From an uncultured Petrimonas sp. (GTDB taxonomy: Bacteria > Bacteroidota > Bacteroidia > Bacteroidales > Dysgonomonadaceae), in contig CAKTUP010000136.1 of the NCBI GenBank assembly GCA_934621705.1, positions 1 through 5,158 of the forward strand: a stretch of 5,158 nucleotides of DNA, in the 5' to 3' direction. This document shows positions 1-5,158 of this stretch, piece by piece. Positions within the stretch are counted from its first letter, which is position 1, and each line of letters begins with the position of its first letter. The notes below the pieces were generated by a model. The model searched no databases. It was given only the letters and a program-made list of their open reading frames with translations, and was not told where the DNA came from. Made by a program: the position numbers and the translations under genes.

Positions 1-79
1 AGGTGGCGGCGGTTTTTTAATCGTGAATATCTTTATTTCGATGTTTTTTATCCAAAACAATTATCGCGACAGGAAATAA
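1..79 (+). CDS. C-terminal end of a possible membrane protein (partial, cut by left edge)
   Basis: Frame 2 of the plus strand is open from the left edge to a TAA at 77-79 and reads as a glycine stretch, then a hydrophobic run (FLIVNIFISMFFI), then a short charged tail ending NYRDRK. That is the pattern of a last transmembrane helix with a positively charged cytoplasmic end. It stops six bases before the stop codon of the converging channel gene, a natural end-to-end arrangement. Frame 1 is also open (to 114) but runs into the channel gene and reads as unremarkable sequence. No start of a leftward gene is visible here. Only 25 residues are present, so neither function nor reality as a gene is certain. 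Confidence 0.3.
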   Translation, partial: GGGGFLIVNIFISMFFIQNNYRDRK

Positions 80-85
80 CAAAGA

Positions 86-1435
86 TCAGTTTTTCATCAA
101 CTTCTCTATCCTGATATGAGTCGACAACACATCGTAAGCGGCTTGCAGGTATTCTTGCAGAGCGTTTTGCTCACGCAGTTTTTCCGAAGAAAATTCGCTT
201 TCCAGAATGTAGCCTTTTTGTAACTGCAATTGCTTTGCCGCAATGTTTTCCTTCATCAGTTTCAAGTTGGTTTGTTTCAGTTGAAAGTTGTTTTTATAAG
301 TTTCCAACTGAGTAAGTTCTCTCGACAATTCCCCTACCCGATTATTCTGCAAATCACGCAAATGTTCACGTTCAATCTGTTCTTGCATACGCAATTGGGA
401 AACTTCCTTTGCCGTACTCAACGATTGAGAAATGGGAATCCGAAGCGAAAGAGCCACAAAACTGTTTCCAAACCACTTATCGGCGTTTCCTAATTTCAAT
501 TCTTTTCCAAAATAATTGGCCCCGTAATATCCCGATAACGACAATGAGGGCGCATACTTCAATAAAGCATTTTTAGTTCTTATCTCCGACAATGAAATCA
601 ACTCAGCCTGACGGTTTTGAGACAAAGAATTTTCATGGTTTATCAACCGGCCTGATGTCATTTTCGTGTAAAGCAACTGAATATCATCCGATAAGCGCAG
701 CTGTTTTAATTTCTCTTCGCTCAACTCTTCACCTAAATTAAGCAGTAAATTTATTTTCGCGTTGTGCAGAATATTTTTCGCCTGATGAAATCGGGTGAGC
801 GAAGCGTTGTAAGTCATTTCAGCATTGTTTTTATCGGCCAACGAAATATTTTCACGCGTGTAAAGAGTCTTCGCTTCGTTAAACAACTCAGCGTAATAAG
901 TGGTATCGGCAGCTATCGCATCCAGTTGTACCTGTGCTATCGCACAATCAATATAAGCCTGTGAAACATTGGCTCGCAGATCGTTTTCGGCAATTCGGGA
1001 ATCGAGCTGGCTTATTTTCAATTGCTTTTCCTGTTCCGATTTTCGCCCTATCGTCTCGGGGTTAAAAATATCGAAAGCTATGTTCAGTCCTGCGCCCGAA
1101 CTCCACGGCGTATTGAAACGCATATACATCAATTCGTCTTCGGGTGCCGAAGGACTAATCATCGATGCCGGAATGGGTGTTGAAGGAATAATAATGTTCC
1201 GGCGCAAATCGGATGTCGCGTAAATATTGGGTAAATAATCCAGTTTCGTTTGCGAGAGTTTATACTCGGCCTGTTGTTCTTTCAATCGCTGAACATTAAC
1301 AGCGGAAGAATGAATCAACGAATATTCCACCGCATCTTCCAATGCCAGTGCACCAAGGTTTATCGTCTTTTCCTGACTGAAAGCGGATGAAACGAACAAC
1401 ATCAATATAAGAAAATGAGAATATGCTTTTTTCAT
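86..1435 (-). CDS. TolC-family outer membrane efflux protein
   Basis: This is the outer membrane channel of the export machine: members of the family form a trimeric beta-barrel plus a long periplasmic alpha-helical tunnel that docks on the adaptor. The 449-residue length is normal. Residues 1-20 form a signal peptide (KK, hydrophobic core, cut likely after AFS). The two internal halves typical of the OEP family are visible: each has a strand region after a Pro (LDYLPNIYA at 65-73 and LKYAPSLSLSGYYG at 292-305), followed by long Gln/Glu/Leu/Lys-rich helices (about 130-232 and 340-447). Strand-like stretches at 114-122 and 325-336 (ending RIPIS) complete the barrel hairpins. It is the last gene of the leftward operon, 29 bases after the permease, so it is probably dedicated to this pump. 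Family assignment is firm; substrate is unknown. The start is the only ATG in front of the signal peptide. Confidence 0.92.
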   Translation of the reverse strand: MKKAYSHFLILMLFVSSAFSQEKTINLGALALEDAVEYSLIHSSAVNVQRLKEQQAEYKLSQTKLDYLPNIYATSDLRRNIIIPSTPIPASMISPSAPEDELMYMRFNTPWSSGAGLNIAFDIFNPETIGRKSEQEKQLKISQLDSRIAENDLRANVSQAYIDCAIAQVQLDAIAADTTYYAELFNEAKTLYTRENISLADKNNAEMTYNASLTRFHQAKNILHNAKINLLLNLGEELSEEKLKQLRLSDDIQLLYTKMTSGRLINHENSLSQNRQAELISLSEIRTKNALLKYAPSLSLSGYYGANYFGKELKLGNADKWFGNSFVALSLRIPISQSLSTAKEVSQLRMQEQIEREHLRDLQNNRVGELSRELTQLETYKNNFQLKQTNLKLMKENIAAKQLQLQKGYILESEFSSEKLREQNALQEYLQAAYDVLSTHIRIEKLMKN

Positions 1436-1464
1436 TTGTGTGAGCTTTTACTAACTTGAAAGTA

Positions 1465-2601
1465 TTATCTGAACACCGACGACGGTTCCACTTTTTTGAG
1501 TTTTTGTATCGAGAACATAGAGCTGGCAACAGCAATGATCAGTGTTACGAAAAACAAAAATGCAAGAAACTGCGGCGACAAATCGATAATTAACCCCGCT
1601 TTTGCCATTCCGAACTTTGTGCCGATAATCAGGATCAGCGCGACAACAAACCCAATCACAGCATAAATAAATGATTGAGCCATCACAAGCCGGGTGATAT
1701 AACGGTTTGTAGCGCCAATAGCCTTGAGCGTTCCGTAATCTTTAATGCGGTCGTATGTGGCGGAATACATCGTGAGTCCGATAATAAAAAATCCACTCAC
1801 GATGGCAAAAATAACCAGTGTCCCAAAACTCATTCCCATATTATTTGCGGTCATCACATTTATAACGGTGGCATTGTTAAGTTCTTCAGAGCGCCAGGCC
1901 CGAAGATCGGGCGCAACGGTGTTTATTTGCTTGATGACATTATCTATTTTCGACTCATCGTTTACCGTAACAATAACGGCATTGACCATATTTTCGGAAA
2001 AACCCGAATAGTAACGTGCTGTAACATCGGTTGTATAAAGCATGGGACTTGAAAAACCCTTGGCATTTTTCGTCATGGCGCCCACTTTAACATTTTTCCC
2101 GCCAATTTCGAATTGCGTGCCTTGTTTCACGTCATAACCAAAGGTTTTATTGTCGTAAAAATCGGTGGAAACCGTTCCTTGCAGAAACAAATTTTGGGTT
2201 GTGCCGGAATTAAGCAAACTTTCCGATGGGCCGGCTGCCAGTTCCGGATACTCGCTTCCGATAATAATTGCCGGCGAGCTTTCCCCGTTATCGAACCGGA
2301 CACTTACGTTGGACATCACCATTCCGTGCGTATCGTCAACGCCATCGATGCTTCGCAACTGGTTAACCCATCGCCTGTCGAAAGGCGAAAGAATATTGGC
2401 ATTATTAGTGAGTTTGTTTACTACAAAAACCTGCGAATATTCGGGTTTAGCGTTGTTAATAACACCGCCGATAAGCGTTGTGAGATAAAAGAAGATGCCC
2501 AGTTCCAGCCCGATTAGGTAAATGCTGATGATGATTCCCAGCAAAATACCCGTACTTTTGGATTTTTCGAATCGGATGAATTTGTATGCGCTTGCAAACA
2601 T
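1465..2601 (-). CDS. ABC transporter permease, FtsX/MacB fold, DevC-like
   Basis: Inner membrane permease of 378 residues, close to the length of cyanobacterial DevC. Topology read from the sequence: one N-terminal membrane helix (about 18-44), a large periplasmic domain (about 45-255), then three helices (about 257-279, 308-328, 343-364) and a short basic tail with KLKKVEPSSVFR, the usual FtsX-type end. The segment 278-310, with DRIKDYGTLKAIGATNRYI, is the conserved cytoplasmic region between helices 2 and 3 that contacts the ATPase; the DYGTLKAIGAT wording is characteristic of DevC-type members rather than MacB, which is longer and carries a fused ATPase. By family knowledge such proteins do not transport through the bilayer but use ATP-driven motion to push periplasmic cargo into adaptor and TolC. 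The gene follows the adaptor after 83 bases and precedes the channel by 29. No good Shine-Dalgarno is visible; the start region is A/T-rich. Confidence 0.93.
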   Translation of the reverse strand: MFASAYKFIRFEKSKSTGILLGIIISIYLIGLELGIFFYLTTLIGGVINNAKPEYSQVFVVNKLTNNANILSPFDRRWVNQLRSIDGVDDTHGMVMSNVSVRFDNGESSPAIIIGSEYPELAAGPSESLLNSGTTQNLFLQGTVSTDFYDNKTFGYDVKQGTQFEIGGKNVKVGAMTKNAKGFSSPMLYTTDVTARYYSGFSENMVNAVIVTVNDESKIDNVIKQINTVAPDLRAWRSEELNNATVINVMTANNMGMSFGTLVIFAIVSGFFIIGLTMYSATYDRIKDYGTLKAIGATNRYITRLVMAQSFIYAVIGFVVALILIIGTKFGMAKAGLIIDLSPQFLAFLFFVTLIIAVASSMFSIQKLKKVEPSSVFR

Positions 2602-2607
2602 TAAAAA

Positions 2608-2649
2608 AGTAATTAATAGTTATTCGATAGTAATTCAATAGACATTCGT
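2608..2649. repeat. Tandem array of imperfect ~11-bp units between adaptor and permease genes
   Basis: On the plus strand three adjacent units begin with AGT: AGTAATTAAT (2608-2617), AGTTATTCGAT (2618-2628) and AGTAATTCAAT (2629-2639). A weaker fourth unit, AGACATTCGT, follows at 2640-2649. Units 2 and 3 differ at two of eleven positions. The array lies 6 bases upstream of the permease ATG, in the largest gap of the operon. It could be a binding site array with one-helical-turn spacing, an A/U-rich translation enhancer in the mRNA, or simple slippage-derived sequence. I cannot decide between these. Confidence 0.45.
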
Positions 2650-2684
2650 TGTGGCGGCGAATCGCTCAATATCAAGCCGGTACA

Positions 2685-3608
2685 TTAATTTAGCCGGACA
2701 ACACATTCCACTTTAGTGTCGATAAGTAAATCCGTATCACCATCGATGGAAACTTCTATTTCCCGAACGCGTCTATCTTGAAAATCTTGTCCGCTGTCGG
2801 AAAAGAGCGATTTCTTTTTCAAGTCGGGCGAAATGCTGATTATTTTTCCTTGAGCTACCGGTTGAGAATTTCCGGCAATTCTTATTTCGCACGATTGTCC
2901 CAAAGCAAGCCGGTTCGAGAACATTTCATCAATTTCTGCCTGAACGATAAGCGGAGCATCAGGCGCCAGAATAACGTACGTTTCGTATCGGTTTATGGCT
3001 TCACCTTTTTTTGGAAGCACATCAAGTACAATTCCGTCCATAGGAGCACGCAGTGATGTGCGATTCAAATCTTCTGCTCTTGTTTTTTTTTGCGAAGCAA
3101 TTTCGCGAAGTTGCGATTCCTGCAATAAAATATCATTTTGCAGCTTTTCCTGATTTTGTTTTTCCAGGTCATATTCGTTTTGCAGGTTACGCACACTTTC
3201 GCCGGTAACCGCTCCTGCTGCAAGAAGTTCACGCGCATCGTTGAGCTTCCGCTCCTTTTCCTGCAAACGTGTCAGTCCTTGTTCTTTAACCAATTTAGCC
3301 GATTGTATGCTTTTTTGCTGAGTGGATAACCGGCTGTTTATTTCGCTCAGAGCCAGCGATGCATCGGTGTTATCTATAGTGAGCAGTAAATCGTTTAATT
3401 TTACCTTGTTTCCTGTTGTTACGGCAATCTCCGAAACAATTCCTGCAACCGGAGAAGCCAGATTACTGACGCCACCTTGCGGAGTTATTTTTCCGACACC
3501 GACAGCAATATTTGTGGGCTTTACATCAATCGGGGCTGTTTCTTCTTTTTTATTGCCGCAGGCAACAAAAAAAAGAATGGAAAAAAAGCCGATAAATAGT
3601 TTTTTCAT
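2685..3608 (-). CDS. Periplasmic adaptor (membrane fusion protein), HlyD/DevB-like, predicted lipoprotein
   Basis: This 307-residue protein bridges permease and TolC channel in the periplasm. Residues 1-17 are a lipoprotein-type signal: KK, hydrophobic core, then F-V-A-Cys17. Next come the first lipoyl half (about 48-82, with SPVAGIVSEI and the GNKVKLNDLLLTID phrase), a coiled-coil hairpin (about 84-182, rich in Gln/Glu/Lys/Leu) with its tip near 127-140, the second lipoyl half (about 186-203, LRAPMDGIVLDV), and a beta-barrel domain (about 215-307) with DRRVREIEVSID near 278-289. The GKITPQGGV opening and this last phrase match the DevB subfamily. It lies 17 bases after the ATPase gene. By eye, the AcrA-type hairpin tip motif (R-x3-L-x6-S/T) keeps L128 and T135, but its Arg position is D124. 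The residue before V-A-C is Phe, not the usual Leu, so lipidation is likely but not certain; a plain N-terminal anchor is the alternative. Confidence 0.92.
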   Translation of the reverse strand: MKKLFIGFFSILFFVACGNKKEETAPIDVKPTNIAVGVGKITPQGGVSNLASPVAGIVSEIAVTTGNKVKLNDLLLTIDNTDASLALSEINSRLSTQQKSIQSAKLVKEQGLTRLQEKERKLNDARELLAAGAVTGESVRNLQNEYDLEKQNQEKLQNDILLQESQLREIASQKKTRAEDLNRTSLRAPMDGIVLDVLPKKGEAINRYETYVILAPDAPLIVQAEIDEMFSNRLALGQSCEIRIAGNSQPVAQGKIISISPDLKKKSLFSDSGQDFQDRRVREIEVSIDGDTDLLIDTKVECVVRLN

Positions 3609-3625
3609 TCGTATGTTGTTTTTAT

Positions 3626-4330
3626 TTAGTTATCAAATTCTTCTTCGAAGGGTGTGTCGCTTATTTTTCCTTCCGAAACGTAGATGGTGCGGTCAGCATA
3701 TCTTTTCAGGCGCGCATCGTGAGTAACAATAATTACAGCACGATTCTCACGCGAAAGCGCTTTAAGCATATCCATCACCAAAACAGCGCTTTTGTGGTCG
3801 AGTGAAGCGGTGGGTTCATCGCAAAGGATCAGTTGCGGGTTGGAAACAAGGGCTCGTGCAACAGCGATTCGTTGTTGTTGTCCACCGCTGAGGTTTCTGG
3901 GCAGGTTTTTCATCCGCGATTGCATATCGAATTTTTTAATAATAGCCAGCGACTTTTCTTTGGCTTCTTTTCTCGACTCACCTTTTAAAATTAACGGTTG
4001 CATCACGTTTTCGAGCGCGTTGAGCGGAGCTAAAAGATTGAATCCCTGAAAAACAAAACCGATCTCGTTCAAGCGGATTTTCGCCAATTCCGCTTCCGAT
4101 AACCGGTTCACACACATATCACCAAGCCACACATTGCCCATGGTGGGATAAATAACACATCCGATCAACGAAAGCAACGTAGTTTTGCCGGAGCCCGATG
4201 GCCCGACAATCAACGTCACTTCGCCCTTTCTGAACTCCGTGGTGGAGGGCGCCAATGCAACAATGGTTGTGTCGCCTGTTTTATACTCTTTGCCTGCACC
4301 TTCAATTCTTGCAGCAATTTCCATTTTCAT
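3626..4330 (-). CDS. ABC transporter ATP-binding protein, DevA/MacB/LolD type
   Basis: Cytoplasmic ATPase that powers the DevC-like permease. Numbered from the chosen start (234 residues), all nucleotide-binding motifs are intact: Walker A GPSGSGKT 43-50, Q-loop Gln95 in FVFQGFNLL, signature LSGGQ 147-151, Walker B LILCDE 167-172, D-loop SLD 176-178 and switch His204 in VTHD. The GFNLLAPLNALENV phrase and short length are typical of the LolD/MacB/DevA group that partners FtsX-fold permeases. An in-frame ATG exists at 4360, but the residues it adds (MHYICAVKNS) do not resemble the family, and a promoter -7 element lies downstream of it at 4354-4347. I therefore prefer 4330, with 4324 a close alternative. 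First gene of the leftward operon, divergent from marR. Confidence 0.93.
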   Translation of the reverse strand: MKMEIAARIEGAGKEYKTGDTTIVALAPSTTEFRKGEVTLIVGPSGSGKTTLLSLIGCVIYPTMGNVWLGDMCVNRLSEAELAKIRLNEIGFVFQGFNLLAPLNALENVMQPLILKGESRKEAKEKSLAIIKKFDMQSRMKNLPRNLSGGQQQRIAVARALVSNPQLILCDEPTASLDHKSAVLVMDMLKALSRENRAVIIVTHDARLKRYADRTIYVSEGKISDTPFEEEFDN

Positions 4331-4346
4331 TGAGTTTTTTACGGCA

Positions 4347-4377
4347 CAAATATAATGCATTTACGTACTATTTTCAA
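4347..4377 (-). promoter_or_regulatory. Promoter of the efflux operon (Bacteroidota type)
   Basis: Read leftward, TATATTTG at 4354-4347 matches the Bacteroidota -7 consensus TAnnTTTG exactly. A TTG at 4377-4375 is separated from it by 20 bases, within the range known for the -33 element. Transcription would begin near 4343, leaving a very short leader of about a dozen bases before the ATG at 4330. The match is by eye; no start site has been mapped. Confidence 0.6.
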
Positions 4378-4435
4378 TTTATTATTGAAATTTTTCTTGT
4401 TATTTCAAAGTATTTAGTACTTTTACGGACTATTT
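4360..4435. promoter_or_regulatory. Candidate MarR operator region: 14-bp direct repeat and central inverted repeats
   Basis: Two near-identical 14-mers, TTTACGTACTATTT (4360-4373) and TTTACGGACTATTT (4422-4435), match at 13 of 14 positions and start 62 bp apart, close to six helical turns. The left copy sits in the spacer of the operon promoter; the right copy overlaps the -7 and start region of the marR promoter. Between them is a perfect 7-bp inverted repeat, TTTCAAT (4372-4378) and ATTGAAA (4384-4390) with 5 bases between, covering the leftward -33 element. A further TTTCAA occurs at 4403-4408. Position and symmetry fit autorepression plus operon repression by the neighbouring regulator. 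Which of the two motifs is the protein site is not resolved. Confidence 0.5.
4397..4425 (+). promoter_or_regulatory. Probable marR promoter
   Basis: TACTTTTA at 4418-4425 differs from TAnnTTTG only in its last base. TTG at 4397-4399 lies 18 bases upstream, as expected for the -33 element. The leader to the ATG at 4445 would be around 15 bases. Weaker than the opposing promoter, which suits a regulator gene. Confidence 0.4.
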
Positions 4436-4444
4436 ATCGGATTT

Positions 4445-5083
4445 ATGAAATCGAAAAAACTGTTGATAGAAATAATTGAGTTGCTGGAAGAGTTTGAAAA
4501 AGCAACAACTCAAAACGACGATACGCTTTCGTTGGATGATTTTATTCTTTTCATACAGCAAAACAGGATAATTAAAGAAGACAGGAACGATTTGGTGCGT
4601 ATCGCACAAAATGTAAGCTTCCTGCACCGATACTCCAAATTTTATATCAAAAAAGCGCTGAAAGGATCGCTACTCCAAACGGTTGATGAATATACGTATC
4701 TGGTGGCATTGTTCAACGAAGAAAGTTTATCCAAAACAGAGATAAACAACCGGAACGTAATAGAAAAAACATCGGGAAACGAAATTATGAGGAGGCTTCT
4801 GAAAGCAAAGCTTATCGGAGAGCGACGAGATGAAGAAGACAGGCGCAGAATGCGTGTTTTTATCACAGAGAAAGGTAGAGCAGAACTCATGAAGTTTTTC
4901 CCTGAATTATGGAAATCGGCTATGTTGTTATCGGGAACTCTTTCTCCACACGAAAAGGAATCGTTTTTACAAACATCAGATAAGCTTTGTAATTTTCACA
5001 AAGATATTTTTGTCAACAGTAAAGAAGATGAGTTAGACAACCTAATGGAAAAACTACCGTTTACGGATCTGGAAAATCGGTAA
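4445..5083 (+). CDS. MarR-family winged-helix transcriptional regulator
   Basis: A 212-residue DNA-binding protein, probably a dimer, likely controlling the divergent efflux operon and itself. The winged helix-turn-helix spans about 79-150: VDEYTYLVAL, SLSKTEINNRNVIEKTSGNEIMRRLLKAKLI (helix-turn-helix, recognition helix about 108-120), then the wing with R-D-E-E-D-R-R at 128-134 and the VFITEKGRAEL strand-helix that is the MarR hallmark. Residues 55-72 (QNVSFLHRYSKFYIKKAL) correspond to the first dimerisation helix. Usual MarR proteins are about 140-150 residues; this one has an extra N-terminal part of about 45-50 residues (an amphipathic helix IEIIELLEEFE, then an acidic linker) and an acidic C-terminal tail after about 190. 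Its only cysteine is Cys182, so a multi-cysteine redox switch is unlikely. Ligand unknown. The 3' end overlaps the opposing gene. Confidence 0.88.
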   Translation: MKSKKLLIEIIELLEEFEKATTQNDDTLSLDDFILFIQQNRIIKEDRNDLVRIAQNVSFLHRYSKFYIKKALKGSLLQTVDEYTYLVALFNEESLSKTEINNRNVIEKTSGNEIMRRLLKAKLIGERRDEEDRRRMRVFITEKGRAELMKFFPELWKSAMLLSGTLSPHEKESFLQTSDKLCNFHKDIFVNSKEDELDNLMEKLPFTDLENR

Positions 5084-5085
5084 AC
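5059..5085. terminator. Inverted repeat holding both converging stop codons; possible weak terminator
   Basis: GTTTACGGAT (5059-5068) and ATCGGTAAAC (5076-5085) form 10-bp arms with one G-G mismatch and a 7-base loop. The marR stop TAA (5081-5083) lies in the right arm and the leftward gene's stop (5063-5061) in the left arm. On the leftward transcript five U residues follow a few bases after the stem (complement of 5049-5053), as in an intrinsic terminator. On the rightward transcript no U-tract follows. The stem is A/T-rich, so any termination would be weak; chance symmetry is possible. Confidence 0.35.
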
Positions 5086-5158
5086 TCGAAGCTCAGGCTC
5101 TCGTAAATTTCATTTTTCACGGCATTGTCCGAGGTTTGGAAATCCTGAATTCCGGCCA
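5061..5158 (-). CDS. C-terminal end of an unidentified protein (partial, cut by right edge)
   Basis: On the minus strand one frame is open from the edge (first full codon at 5156) to a TAA at 5063-5061, giving 31 residues ending SLSFEFTDFPDP. The other two minus frames are both stopped within this stretch. Composition and codon choice resemble the neighbouring genes, and the frame overlaps the end of marR by 23 bases tail to tail. I do not recognise the family from this tail; no membrane helix or motif is visible. It is either a real gene extending to the right or a chance open frame; I favour the first. Confidence 0.5.
   Translation of the reverse strand, partial: AGIQDFQTSDNAVKNEIYESLSFEFTDFPDP

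Noticed and set aside
80..85. Terminator between the two converging genes at the left end
   Set aside because: The gap is six bases and I found no stable stem with a U-tract in 1-120; the short TCGCGA palindrome at 64-69 is not enough.
1296..1535. Open frame on the minus strand bridging the permease and channel genes
   Set aside because: It overlaps the ends of two firmly assigned genes in another frame, has no family resemblance and reads as a basic shadow product.
1675..2517. Several plus-strand open frames opposite the permease gene
   Set aside because: They are antisense shadows of a strongly supported coding gene; compositions are Cys/His/Arg-rich and resemble no known family.
2651..2660. 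GTGGCGGCGA resembling GTGGCGGCGG near the left edge (3-12)
   Set aside because: A single short G/C-rich match 2.6 kb apart with no flanking similarity; chance is a sufficient explanation.
3322..3726. Plus-strand open frame opposite the adaptor start and ATPase end
   Set aside because: Its hydrophobic runs are the reverse complement of the adaptor's signal peptide and lipoyl region, not a real membrane protein.
5060..5067. TTTACGGA at the end of marR matching part of the right 14-mer of the promoter (4422-4429)
   Set aside because: Only eight bases match, it lies inside coding sequence and is explained by the stop-codon region; not convincing as a third operator.

Overview
The window looks like chromosomal DNA of a Bacteroidota species, probably Bacteroidales. 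The evidence is an exact match to the TAnnTTTG -7 promoter element typical of this phylum, A-rich rather than Shine-Dalgarno-rich start regions, moderate GC, and the protein types: a lipoprotein adaptor, a TolC-like outer membrane protein and a long MarR regulator. No RNA gene, insertion sequence, CRISPR array or phage gene was seen.

Layout. Bases 1-79 probably hold the last codons of a rightward gene ending in a membrane helix; it ends six bases before the stop of the leftward operon. Bases 86-4330 are a four-gene leftward operon, read from right to left: ABC ATPase (4330-3626), HlyD/DevB-type adaptor lipoprotein (3608-2685), FtsX-fold DevC-type permease (2601-1465) and TolC-family outer membrane channel (1435-86). 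The gaps are 17, 83 and 29 bases; the 83-base gap carries a small tandem repeat of about 11 bp. Bases 4331-4444 are a divergent regulatory region. Bases 4445-5083 encode a rightward MarR-family regulator. From 5061 to the right edge is the C-terminal end of a leftward gene that I do not recognise; its last 23 bases overlap the end of the marR gene.

Working together. ATPase, adaptor, permease and channel make a complete tripartite export machine of the DevBCA-TolC class (MacAB-like mechanism: the ATPase drives a four-helix permease whose periplasmic part pushes cargo through the adaptor and TolC channel). The divergent MarR gene is the obvious candidate regulator. The shared intergenic region holds two oppositely directed promoter candidates, a 7-bp perfect inverted repeat over the leftward -33 element, and a 14-bp direct repeat with one copy in each promoter. 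This suggests co-repression relieved by a ligand. The cargo (drug, glycolipid, peptide, heme or other) cannot be read from the sequence.

This is a well-formed efflux locus rather than a wholly new system. The most worthwhile signals are the operator architecture, the hairpin-like repeat that holds the stop codons of two converging genes, the lipoprotein adaptor with an atypical lipobox, and the tandem repeat between adaptor and permease.
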